From IMG/VR virus record IMGVR_UViG_3300012923_000010, positions 1-34,125 of that record: 34,125 nt of DNA; one strand, given 5' to 3'. The notes beneath the pieces are model-generated. The model was not told the origin of the DNA. It made no database searches and saw only the letters and a program-made list of their open reading frames with translations. Of this stretch, positions 26,751-34,125 are shown in pieces. Position 1 is the stretch's first letter; the number at the start of each line of letters is the position of its first letter. Position numbers and translations under genes: made by a program. This DNA comes from a virus.

Positions 26751-28555
26751 TTGCTCTCTCCTTCGGTTGTAGCTGCACTGCGTTGCGAGCTGGGTAGAGG
26801 AGAGAGGGCCTCAATGTGGCGCTCGATTTCCTCGACGGCCCCATTCCAACCCTTGCTCCATTCATCCTGGCGATTGCGGTCCCGTCGCGCGGAACGAATA
26901 CGACCGAGGACCGCCAGAAGCGCCTCCGCCCTCGCCGCCTCCCAACCTCGGGAATACGCTGCTGAATCGTCTGCCGGTTGCGGTGTGAGCCGACCCGGGT
27001 AGTCGCGCTTTTCCGACACCCGATTCCACTTGGCCATGAGACAGGCTTCGAGCGTCGAGCCGAGCCGCTGGGCCATGAGATCGCAGTATGAAACGACGTC
27101 GGCCACTTCGTCGAGCACGTCCGCGAGCGTGAGTCCCTTCTTCGGGTTGTGGCCGATGGCATAGAGCGTATCCGCAATCTCGCCCGCCTCACCGCAGATG
27201 GCGAGGCCCCACGAGTCGATGTTGGTGGAGTCGAGGGCGCGACCGAAGCCAGACGGTGATTCGCAGCGCTCTCGGTTCGCCTTTCCGAACTCGCCGAACG
27301 TGAGCCCCTGGCGCCGGCCAAGCCTCAGCCCCTCAAGCAGCACGCCGCGAACCCGCTCGGCCTCCAGCGCCTCGGGTGATTGGGTGGGGGTGGGCTCGGG
27401 GCGCCGGTTGAAGTAGCAACCGGGCTGGTGGCCACCGGTCACCTCGTAGCAGGTACACTCGGGCTCGAATTGTGGACCGCCCGTGCAGGTACAGCGACCC
27501 TCGGTCTTCTTGCACTTGATGCACGTTTGCGGCTCGTCGGGGGTGGGCTCGAGGGCGGACTGCTTGTCCCGGTTGCCGGCGTCGATGAACAGCCCGACGG
27601 CATCGACAGCCACCGTCGCGCTGATTCCCGCACCGCTGCCGCCCGTGGCGGGATGAGGCGCCCAGGTCGCTAGGCCGGTCGCCACCCGCTCTCCATGCCA
27701 CGGGCATCCTCGTTGATTGCACGACTCGGCGGGGTAGAGTGGAGGGCCGGCGTTGTCGTGGGCGGCGTAGGTCTTCGCGTCCTCGCCCGGGGGCTCATGT
27801 ATCGGGCACTCGTTGTCACCGCCGCATTCACACGTCGTCGGAAGCGCGGGATTCTCTCGCTCACAGAGGAACGTCCACATCTGCGAGTCGGCCTCCCACA
27901 ACCACCAGCACTTGCCGGCGTCGGGCTTCTGCCAGCCTTCCCACGGCGCCGAGGGCTCGCCGCAACCGCCGCAGTGTTGCGTCTCCTCGGTGACGGGCGG
28001 CTTGCTGTCGGCCACACAGGTCGCCGGCCCCGCTCCCGGCCCCACGAGACCGACTGCCGCGACTGCATCCAGCGCTCCCTTCACGTCCATAGTCTCCGCA
28101 GTAGGAGCGGTTGGACCGGGAGACGAGAGGAAGGCGCGTCGGTCTTCGCACCAGAGGCACACGCAAGAGGTTCGATGCGCAAGCGGCGCCTCGCGAATCC
28201 AACGGGCGAGCCTCGCGTTCTCGACAGAGAGGGCATCGCGTTCGGCTGCCAGGGCATCACGAGAACCGAGCACGAGCAAGTGTTTCGCCCGCGCCTCGTC
28301 TCGTTCTACCTGTACGACGGCAAGGGCGGCGGTGGCCCTGGCCAGTTCGGCGTCCGGCCAGCCTACGTGGTCCTCCAGCAGCTTCGTGATATCACTGCAC
28401 GCCATCGAATGGAGGTTGGGCTGCGACCGCGCCGCCCCCGGGCACTTCGGGCCGCCGATGTTGAAGCGGTCCATGAGCAGATGCGCGATGTCCCTCGGCG
28501 ACATCTCCCGCCCCGCACGTAGCCGTGCCTCTGCTGCTCGGTCGTCGGTGGTCAC
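26747..28555 (-). CDS. Large modular protein with C-terminal MazG-like domain
   Basis: A 602-residue protein starting at GTG 28555 (GTGA overlap). The N-terminus is helical with a coil (ELARATAALAVVQVERDEAR, then ERDALSVENARLARW). The middle (about 115-370) is Pro/Gly-rich with many Cys (CLWCEDR, CGGCGEP, CECGGDNECPIH, CIKCKKTEGRCTC). From about 430 to 520 a MazG-like nucleotide pyrophosphohydrolase domain is seen: CGEAGEIADTLYAIG (E456, E459 as metal ligands) and DEVADVVSYCDLMAQRLG (482-499). MazG enzymes hydrolyse NTPs or (p)ppGpp-type signals. The N-terminal parts are unassigned. It may clear host alarm nucleotides during infection. Confidence 0.7.
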   Translation of the reverse strand: MTTDDRAAEARLRAGREMSPRDIAHLLMDRFNIGGPKCPGAARSQPNLHSMACSDITKLLEDHVGWPDAELARATAALAVVQVERDEARAKHLLVLGSRDALAAERDALSVENARLARWIREAPLAHRTSCVCLWCEDRRAFLSSPGPTAPTAETMDVKGALDAVAAVGLVGPGAGPATCVADSKPPVTEETQHCGGCGEPSAPWEGWQKPDAGKCWWLWEADSQMWTFLCERENPALPTTCECGGDNECPIHEPPGEDAKTYAAHDNAGPPLYPAESCNQRGCPWHGERVATGLATWAPHPATGGSGAGISATVAVDAVGLFIDAGNRDKQSALEPTPDEPQTCIKCKKTEGRCTCTGGPQFEPECTCYEVTGGHQPGCYFNRRPEPTPTQSPEALEAERVRGVLLEGLRLGRRQGLTFGEFGKANRERCESPSGFGRALDSTNIDSWGLAICGEAGEIADTLYAIGHNPKKGLTLADVLDEVADVVSYCDLMAQRLGSTLEACLMAKWNRVSEKRDYPGRLTPQPADDSAAYSRGWEAARAEALLAVLGRIRSARRDRNRQDEWSKGWNGAVEEIERHIEALSPLPSSQRSAATTEGESK

Positions 28556-28755
28556 TCGGGCCTCGCTTTCTCGATATCCCGCACCAACTCCCGCGCGAGG
28601 CGCTTCTGTCTCTGCGGCAGACGGTGCCAGAACGTCATCGAGCCGCCCGTCTGTCGCGTGTACTGGTCGGCGAAGAGCCACATTGCCGCGCGCGCTGCCT
28701 TATGAGGGTCGAAATCGGGGTTCGGCGCTGCGGGTGTCTCTGTGTTGGTGCTCAT
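28552..28755 (-). CDS. Hypothetical protein, 67 residues
   Basis: Starts at ATG 28755 (ATGA overlap) and ends in a GTGA overlap. A disordered N-terminus (NTETPAAPNPDFDPHKAAR) is followed by MWLFADQYTRQTGGSMTFWH and a basic helix RQKRLARELVRDIEKARPE. No family was recognised. Confidence 0.55.
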   Translation of the reverse strand: MSTNTETPAAPNPDFDPHKAARAAMWLFADQYTRQTGGSMTFWHRLPQRQKRLARELVRDIEKARPE

Positions 28756-28949
28756 GGTGCGGCCTCCTCGTCTCCATCATCTTCCCCCGGCTCCCGCTCT
28801 CTCACCTCCAGCGGACTCGGCCCCAGGCTTCTCCCCGGGTGAGCGCTGGCGGAGTGGTCGCGGAACTCTTGCATTGGCGAGTCCCCGACGTACCGCCAGC
28901 GGTGGCGGCAGGCCCCGCAGATGAGATCGACGGCGGCGGAGAGGCTCAT
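28752..28949 (-). CDS. Hypothetical protein with one CxxC, 65 residues
   Basis: Starts at ATG 28949, overlapping the ssb stop (ATGA). It has LICGACRHRWRYVGDSPMQE and FRDHSASAHPG, a CxxC plus two His that could bind zinc, then an acidic tail (EREPGEDDGDEEAAP). Function unknown. Confidence 0.55.
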   Translation of the reverse strand: MSLSAAVDLICGACRHRWRYVGDSPMQEFRDHSASAHPGRSLGPSPLEVREREPGEDDGDEEAAP

Positions 28950-29407
28950 TCGAGCACAATAAATGGAATGTCGGTATCGTTGCCCGGCGGTGCCGCAGGC
29001 TCCCGCTTCTGCCCTCCGCCGTCCTGTCGGCCACTGTCCCGTGGGCCTTCTTCGCCTTCGCCGGCCGCTCGCTCACCCTTCCCACCGCCGAGGAAGACGA
29101 CCTTGTGTGCGACGATTTGGGTCGAGTAGTGCTTCCGCCCTTCCTTGTCGTAACTCCGCGTCTCGAGCTTGCCCTCGAGATACACGCTCCGTCCCTTGGA
29201 GAGGTACTTGGAGCAGTTCTCGGCGAGGTCGCCCCAAACGCAGATACGGTGCCACTCGGTCTTTTCCTGCTTGGTGCCCGATTTGTCTTTCCAGACCTCG
29301 GTCGTTGCGACAGAGAAGTTGCAGACGGGCCGCGAGGCTGGCGTGTAACGAATCTCTGGATCGGCGCCGAGGTGGCCGACGCCGATCCACAAATTTACGG
29401 ATCCCAC
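28946..29407 (-). CDS. ssb: Single-stranded DNA-binding protein
   Basis: A 153-residue SSB. The OB fold spans about residues 1-105 with LWIGVGHLGADPEIRYTPAS (6-25), WHRICVWGDLAENCSKYLSKG and VYLEGKLETRSYDKEG, all standard. A Gly/Glu-rich linker follows. The C-terminus reads TDIPFIVLE, so the usual acidic DDDIPF tip is followed by four extra residues (IVLE after the PF). The start is GTG 29407 (TAGTG overlap). It would coat phage single strands and work with the recombination proteins encoded upstream. Confidence 0.9.
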   Translation of the reverse strand: MGSVNLWIGVGHLGADPEIRYTPASRPVCNFSVATTEVWKDKSGTKQEKTEWHRICVWGDLAENCSKYLSKGRSVYLEGKLETRSYDKEGRKHYSTQIVAHKVVFLGGGKGERAAGEGEEGPRDSGRQDGGGQKREPAAPPGNDTDIPFIVLE

Positions 29408-29967
29408 TAGGAACCTCCTCGCGCTTTGAAGTGAGCGGCCATGTTCTCCCCGGCCCTGATGCGCTCCATAATATGAAGCCTGGCGTGTTGAGACAGGGTC
29501 ATGATCTCAAGATTCTCGATCGCATTGTTGCTCCGATCGTGGTCTTTGTGGTGGACCACTTCACGTCTGCCTAGTCGCCGACCCAGAATCTTTTCCATTT
29601 CGACTCGATGTTGTCCTCGGTGCTTGTCTGGGCCCCTGGTTATTTCTAGATAGCCGCTTGGCTTCAGCGACAACCCGCGCGCAGGAAGTGCCTTGCGCGA
29701 CGCGCTAAGCTTCGCTCGGATCTCGGGTGTCCTTTCATATTTACCGCCCTCGTGACTGATTCCGCGACCCTCTCCCTTGTAAATTCTGGTGGCCTCTCCT
29801 CTTGTTCTGATGCGAACGCCGGCCGCCACAAGTCGTCGGCGAATTACCCAAGGTGCCCAGCCGATTTCGCTGCCGATTTCTGGTAGTCCGCGAAGATAGA
29901 CCGTATAGGCCCGGATCGCGTGTTCCAGGATTTCTGGCGGCATGTAGCGCGGATTGCCTCGACTCAC
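29407..29967 (-). CDS. HNH endonuclease with N-terminal helix-turn-helix-like region
   Basis: A 186-residue protein. The HNH core is VVHHKDHDRSNNAIENLEIM (137-156) with H161 downstream (LSQHARLH), matching the HNH_3-type pattern H-x-N-x-H. Residues about 28-54 (LPEIGSEIGWAPWVIRRRLV) resemble a DNA-binding helix-turn-helix. The gene looks less GC-rich than its neighbours and is wedged between ssb and the coiled-coil gene. This suggests a free-standing homing endonuclease acquired by transfer. Confidence 0.85.
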   Translation of the reverse strand: MSRGNPRYMPPEILEHAIRAYTVYLRGLPEIGSEIGWAPWVIRRRLVAAGVRIRTRGEATRIYKGEGRGISHEGGKYERTPEIRAKLSASRKALPARGLSLKPSGYLEITRGPDKHRGQHRVEMEKILGRRLGRREVVHHKDHDRSNNAIENLEIMTLSQHARLHIMERIRAGENMAAHFKARGGS

Positions 29968-30899
29968 GATTGGACTCCCGGTTGAAATGCTTCGAGGTGC
30001 TCGGCGATCTTCAGGATTCTACCGCGTCCCCACGTCGCAGCAGCGGCCACATCGGGCGACTCGAATCCTGGCGTCCCCTCCGCAATGAAGACGCGGATCC
30101 TACCGGCCCACTCATGGAGAAGCTGTACCTCTGGCTTCATGGCCTCGAACCGCGCCCTCTCCGCCACTACGGCGGCCGCTGCCTGCTCGGCCTCGATCCG
30201 CTCGCGCTCCTTCTTCGCGGCGATGTCCTTCTCGGCCTGAATGCCCGCGAGCCGTCGGTTTTCGGCCTCCTCGGCGAGACGGGCGGCGTCGGCGATGGCT
30301 TTCTGTTTGGCTTCGAGCTCCAGCCGGTCGGCGTCGAGTTTGGCTCGCTCATCGGCTTGGGCGGCGTCCGCGATGGCCCGCTCCTCGTCGGCCTTCCGCT
30401 GGGCCTCGGCGAAGGCGGCGCGCTCCGCGTCGAGTCGGGCGGTCTCGGCCGCGAGGGTCGCAGCGGCGGCCTCCTGCTCTGCTTTGATGCGGGCCTCTTC
30501 GGCGTCGCGGGCGGCTTTTAGCTCGGCGTCTCGGGCCAGAAGCTCCGCCATCTCGGCCTCGCGTTTGAGTCGGGCTTTCTCCGCGTCGGCGACGTCTCGC
30601 TTCTCTCGGAGCGGGCCTTCGATGTTCTCAATGAGGGCAGTGAGATGCTTGGCGGCGGCATCCACGCGGCGCCCGAAGTCGAGCGCCTCGGCTTTGAGCT
30701 CCATACGGCGCTTTTCGACGGCCGTCCGCGTGCCGCGAAGCTTGCCGATGGCGATGCGCGTCTCCTCATACCCTTCGGCGGTCGTGCATGTCATCGCAGC
30801 GCAACGCTCGCGAGCGCCAGCGATGTCCGCCTCGGTGACCTCGAAGACGATGGCACGGAGGGCGCCCTGGGGCTCGAGGGACTTGATATCGGTGCTCAT
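29964..30899 (-). CDS. Coiled-coil protein next to the recombination genes
   Basis: A 311-residue protein starting at ATG 30899 (ATGA overlap). The N-terminal 100 residues have GYEETRIAIGKLRGTRTAVE and RRVDAAAKHLTALIENIEGP, a pattern I associate with phage proteins beside RecT-like and RecE-like genes. Residues about 110-250 are an Ala/Glu/Lys/Arg coiled coil. A short C-terminal domain (LLHEWAGRIRVFIAEGTPGF) follows. It may organise the recombination complex; the function is not established. Confidence 0.65.
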   Translation of the reverse strand: MSTDIKSLEPQGALRAIVFEVTEADIAGARERCAAMTCTTAEGYEETRIAIGKLRGTRTAVEKRRMELKAEALDFGRRVDAAAKHLTALIENIEGPLREKRDVADAEKARLKREAEMAELLARDAELKAARDAEEARIKAEQEAAAATLAAETARLDAERAAFAEAQRKADEERAIADAAQADERAKLDADRLELEAKQKAIADAARLAEEAENRRLAGIQAEKDIAAKKERERIEAEQAAAAVVAERARFEAMKPEVQLLHEWAGRIRVFIAEGTPGFESPDVAAAATWGRGRILKIAEHLEAFQPGVQS

Positions 30900-32032
30900 T
30901 TGCGCCCCCACGGCGGCATCTCGTCGTCAGGCGGAGCCGCCGCGGCCCGATTCGCCGCCTCTTGCTCTTCATAGGTCAACTCGCGGGGCTCGGCTTTCGT
31001 GGGCGGCCCTGAAATGAGGCTGTCCACGTTCTGTGGCGGCTGGCGTCCTGGCGGCTTGCGGGCGGCGACTCCTGCGAGGGATTCTTGTTTGGGTTTCTCA
31101 CCGCGCGCCGCCGTGGAGGGCGCGGACGTCTCCGCTGCAGGTTCTCGCCTGCCCTCCACGGCGGGAGATTCGCTCGGTGCTTCCGGCTTGACGGCGGCTG
31201 CTGGTTTGGGTGAATCGGTTGCCTGTGCGGGCTCTGGCGCCGGCGCGGTCGGCTGCGTCGCCAGCGCGGGGAAGACCTCGTCGACGGTCTTCTCCCCATC
31301 CTTGATGGCGGTCCCGAAGCCGATCAGGATCTCGACGTCGTCGATCGTGACCTCTTCGATGGCGACCCGGTGAAGCACGGCCAGAATCCTCTCGACGGTC
31401 GCGCCCATCTTGGCGAGGCGCTGAAAGACCTTCGCCCGCCGGGAGCTTGCCCCCTCGCCCTCGCCCACGGCGCACGCCTTCGCGGCCCGATAGACCTCGT
31501 CAGTGAACGCGGACGGGATGACGCGAAGGATCGCGTTGCGCAGGGCGATGGACGCGGCGGCCATCTGGGTCGTGGCGATCATGTCGTCGCCGTAGCGGGA
31601 GCCGTTGCGCGTCGTGATCCGGCGCTTGGTCTCCATGGTGATTCTGACATTGCGCTCGACGTCCCAGCAGACGCCCTGGCTCGTGACGTCGCGGGCGCCC
31701 ACTTCGATCGGTCGCGCGCCGGCGTGGCAATTCCCCCAGGCGGAGAGGCAGATTTCCGCGAGGCGCACGCTCTTGCCGGCGATGTTTTCCCCGCCGCGGC
31801 TCATGGAGTAGATGCAGCTCCCGGCGATCTCCTCGGTGAGCGTCACCATCGCGACCGCGTCCTTGAGGAACTTTTTCGTGTCGCGCGGGAACTTGTGCGC
31901 GATTTCGATCTGCGCCTCGATCTCGTGCTTCGCCACGCTCGATGGCGGAGGCGCTCCGAGCAACTCCACCGTGCCCTCGTCGGGAGTCGCTACCTTGACG
32001 ACTTTCGGTCCCTGTCCATTCGTCTCGCTCAT
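30896..32032 (-). CDS. Single-strand annealing protein-like recombinase
   Basis: A 378-residue protein starting at ATG 32032 with GGGG 3 nt upstream. The core (about 35-230) has FPRDTKKFLKDAVAMVTLTE, then YSMSRGGENIAGKSVRLAEI and AWGNCHAGARPIEVGARD, then WDVERNVRITMETKRRI and ASIALRNAILRVIP. This is the layout of phage annealing proteins of the type usually paired with a YqaJ/RecE-like exonuclease, as here. A Pro/Ala-rich linker and an acidic C-terminus (PPDDEMPPWG) may bind SSB or other partners. Confidence 0.75.
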   Translation of the reverse strand: MSETNGQGPKVVKVATPDEGTVELLGAPPPSSVAKHEIEAQIEIAHKFPRDTKKFLKDAVAMVTLTEEIAGSCIYSMSRGGENIAGKSVRLAEICLSAWGNCHAGARPIEVGARDVTSQGVCWDVERNVRITMETKRRITTRNGSRYGDDMIATTQMAAASIALRNAILRVIPSAFTDEVYRAAKACAVGEGEGASSRRAKVFQRLAKMGATVERILAVLHRVAIEEVTIDDVEILIGFGTAIKDGEKTVDEVFPALATQPTAPAPEPAQATDSPKPAAAVKPEAPSESPAVEGRREPAAETSAPSTAARGEKPKQESLAGVAARKPPGRQPPQNVDSLISGPPTKAEPRELTYEEQEAANRAAAAPPDDEMPPWGRK

Positions 32033-32080
32033 GATCCCCTGACCTTTCTTGACTTGCCCTACTGGGCGCAACGTTTCGTA

Positions 32081-33022
32081 TTACGGGAGAGAGGAGCCTC
32101 CTACCTGACGGAGGGTCCGGAAGGTGGCTGCTGCAACGTTCGAAGTGTAGGCGATTCGCTCGATCGTTTTCAACGAGAATTTGCGCCCATCGGGAAGTTC
32201 TCCGAAGGTCGCGGATCCTATTGCGGATCGGAGTTCGGCCTCGGCCTTTCGCTTCGCTGCCTCCGCTGTTTTCACGTTGGCGGTCGCATTCGCGAGGAGA
32301 TCCGCCCACGCGACGGCCTCTTCGGGGAGGCGCACGGTCTCGCCATTGTCGTGCGGGTGCAGGCGCTTGATCGCTTCCAGGGTGGACTTGTCGCCGTCCA
32401 TCCCGGGCGGCGTCCGTGACTGCACGAGGTCCCAGAACCAGCGCACGCGGTCCTCGAGCTCGAGGATGAAAGCGGGGTCTCGCTCCACGTCGGACGTCTC
32501 GAAGCTCACAAGATCGTAGATCCGCGGTACCGAATCCCAGTCGTACCCCGTGACGGCCATTTCCGCCTGTGTCTGGATCTGAATCGCCAATGGCACGCCG
32601 TCGTCCCATTGGTACCGGACGAAGCGATTGCTCTTCTTGATCTGGACGAGCCCTCTCCCCATGCGGTCGGGAGCTGCCGTGACCCAGCGGTCGGGCGTGG
32701 CGCGGAAGTACGGGATCGTCTCGTGCTGGGCGACGCAATATTGGCCGTACTGCTTGATCTGGCGGCCCGTGCGTTCGGCATACATCTCGGCGATCACGGG
32801 CTCGAACTTGTTGCCGAGGTCGAGGAGATCGTCGTTGAGGCTCTCGGGCGGGATCTGGTTCGTCTTTTCGAGCCAGAGTTTCATCGGGCTCGAATATCCC
32901 AGCGGCAGGCCGTCGGGACCGGTGAAGAGGGAGGCGACGTCGGAAGCCCCGAGGCCACTAGACCTCGAAGTCAGCCAGGCTTCGCGCGTCGAATGGTCGG
33001 TAAGGGTTAGTTCGCGACTCAC
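32081..33022 (-). CDS. YqaJ-like viral recombinase (5'-3' exonuclease)
   Basis: A 313-residue nuclease starting at GTG 33022 (GTGA overlap). Family marks are visible: SSGLGASDVASL (21-32), GNKFEPVIAEMY (70-81, acidic metal ligand), FRATPDRWV (106-114, catalytic-type Asp) and VQIKKS (126-131, the E/Q-x-K motif, here with Gln in place of the usual Glu), then QIQTQAEMAV (148-157). The C-terminal third is helical. The enzyme would resect double-strand ends for the annealing protein encoded next. The unusual Gln of the QIK motif should be noted. Confidence 0.82.
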   Translation of the reverse strand: MSRELTLTDHSTREAWLTSRSSGLGASDVASLFTGPDGLPLGYSSPMKLWLEKTNQIPPESLNDDLLDLGNKFEPVIAEMYAERTGRQIKQYGQYCVAQHETIPYFRATPDRWVTAAPDRMGRGLVQIKKSNRFVRYQWDDGVPLAIQIQTQAEMAVTGYDWDSVPRIYDLVSFETSDVERDPAFILELEDRVRWFWDLVQSRTPPGMDGDKSTLEAIKRLHPHDNGETVRLPEEAVAWADLLANATANVKTAEAAKRKAEAELRSAIGSATFGELPDGRKFSLKTIERIAYTSNVAAATFRTLRQVGGSSLP

Positions 33023-33363
33023 ACGCCGACCTTTATCTTTGAGCCAGCGCGGTCGCTTACCATGTTGAAGGTTCTTCCGAGGAGCGATTCCAGGTCCATC
33101 TCCCCGACGTTGCTGGCGATGAGGGACAGATAGGTCATCGCGTCGGCCACGGCATCAAGGACGTCCTCCTTCGTCAGGTGGGCCTTGCGCTTCTTCTCGC
33201 CGGTGACCCCAAGGACGGCGGCGGCGAGTTCTCCGATCTCCTCCTGAACGCACACGACGAGGGCTGTGAGATTGTGCGGGGGCGCGAATGCCTCACGCTG
33301 GCGCTCATAGTTGGCGCGGTGAAAGTCGTTGAGGTGAAACTCTTTCTGACATCCGTATCCCAT
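33019..33363 (-). CDS. MazG-like nucleotide pyrophosphohydrolase
   Basis: A 114-residue protein; start ATG 33363, with GGGAGG 5 nt upstream (an earlier ATG at 33393 has no such site). QEEIGELAAAVLG (40-52, EExxE) and DVLDAVADAMTYLSLIASNV (67-86, the second metal-binding helix) define an all-alpha MazG-like fold. It would cleave NTPs or related nucleotides. It is a second MazG-like domain besides that at 26747-28555. Ends in a GTGA overlap. Confidence 0.75.
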   Translation of the reverse strand: MGYGCQKEFHLNDFHRANYERQREAFAPPHNLTALVVCVQEEIGELAAAVLGVTGEKKRKAHLTKEDVLDAVADAMTYLSLIASNVGEMDLESLLGRTFNMVSDRAGSKIKVGV

Positions 33364-33393
33364 TTTTGCCTCCCTATTTGAGTCGCTCTCCAT

Positions 33394-33636
33394 TTATCGC
33401 CCCACCGCCATCCTCTTCAGAGATTCCACGGCGGCGGCAACCTGGAGGCCCTTGCCGATGCCCATGGCGTATCGCTCGGCCTCCGCTGCAATCCGCAGAG
33501 CATCCTCCAGTACGGCTGGATCCTCGCCGCGGTACTCGCGCAGACGGACCCACAATCGAATCAGGATTCCCGCCATCGGGTCGCGCCCGAGCAGCGGGAA
33601 CACGGGCTCGTCGGGGCGTTCCTGGGGCCTTGGCAT
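33394..33636 (-). CDS. Hypothetical helical protein, 80 residues
   Basis: Starts at ATG 33636 (TAATG overlap). It reads MPRPQERPDEPVFPLLGRDP, then GILIRLWVRLREYRGEDPAV, LEDALRIAAEAERYAMGIG and LQVAAAVESLKRMAV. Helical bundle likely; no family was recognised. Confidence 0.6.
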   Translation of the reverse strand: MPRPQERPDEPVFPLLGRDPMAGILIRLWVRLREYRGEDPAVLEDALRIAAEAERYAMGIGKGLQVAAAVESLKRMAVGR

Positions 33637-33839
33637 TACCTCGCGCCCTTCCGCAAGTCCTTGATCGGCTTCCCCGCCCTCGCCCTCGCAGCCCTGAGCC
33701 GGGAGCAGGCTACGCAAACCTTGGTCTTGTAGCGCCGGGGCTTGCCTCCACGGACCGGATGGTAGGTGTTCGTCTGGGCTCGGACGTTGGATCCGGTCAA
33801 GGGATGGTTGCGCCTGCAGGTGGTCGGGGTCTTCGGCAT
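33636..33839 (-). CDS. Small zinc-type protein with a CxxxHP...CxxC motif
   Basis: A 67-residue basic protein starting at ATG 33839 with GGGAG 6 nt upstream. TCRRNHPLTGSNV is followed by KVCVACSRLRAARAR. This shares the C-x3-H-P-x2-G-x-N...C-x2-C-x-R plan with the two-repeat protein at 18917-19309, so the two are probable paralogues. It resembles HNH-like or zinc-ribbon phage proteins. No activity is assigned. Confidence 0.6.
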   Translation of the reverse strand: MPKTPTTCRRNHPLTGSNVRAQTNTYHPVRGGKPRRYKTKVCVACSRLRAARARAGKPIKDLRKGAR

Positions 33840-33849
33840 CGTGATCTCC

Positions 33850-34125
<276 letters not shown>

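Overview
This window is a contiguous piece of a GC-rich tailed-phage genome, or a prophage of the same type. Every gene I can support lies on the minus strand, so transcription runs from high to low coordinates. The gene order TerL, portal, scaffold, major capsid, connector, very large tail protein, with no tail-tube, sheath or tape-measure gene in view, suggests a podovirus-like particle. The tail end of the module runs off the left edge. I see no integrase, repressor, lysis gene, polymerase or helicase, so lifestyle cannot be decided here. The host is unknown. High GC and a perfect TGTTCCACGTGGAACA palindrome of the chromosomal parS type would fit a Myxococcota-like or other GC-rich host, but this is inference.

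Layout, in transcription order. (1) 34125-28946: an Ala/Asp triplet-repeat protein (partial), small Zn-type and unknown proteins, a MazG-like protein, a YqaJ-type exonuclease with a single-strand-annealing-type protein, a coiled-coil protein, an HNH endonuclease and SSB. This is a recombination and replication-support cassette. (2) 28949-23746: a dense run of very small genes, many Cys-rich. It includes a 602-residue protein ending in a second MazG-like domain, a Lar-like Zn protein, a 34-residue 8-Cys microprotein and a Phd-like protein fused to a CCHC zinc knuckle. (3) 23745-23482: the only sizeable intergenic stretch. It holds DnaA-box-like 9-mers, a candidate promoter and a strongly structured leader RNA. 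(4) 23481-20467: a small membrane protein, an HNH/DUF968-like protein, a stand-alone DnaA domain IV protein and a DUF1376 protein. (5) 20467-16229: an exocyclic-amino methyltransferase, a C5-cytosine methyltransferase whose gene carries a second long reading frame, Zn-type proteins and unknowns. (6) 16232-15261: a GT87-type membrane glycosyltransferase, followed by the parS-like palindrome at 15237-15252. (7) 15175-1: packaging and virion genes.

Most junctions are ATGA, GTGA, TAATG or TGATG stop/start overlaps, implying translational coupling through long polycistronic messages. This overlap rule was used to fix many starts and to find genes too short for routine calling.

Points that most deserve attention: the parS-like site without any ParA/ParB in view; the dual-coded methyltransferase gene; the interleaved 24-bp and 12-bp inverted repeats at 23495-23619, whose only mismatches become G-U pairs in the minus-strand RNA; an exact 14-bp tandem duplication that breaks a late gene; and a portal gene whose ribosome-binding site and ATG are in the wrong frame.
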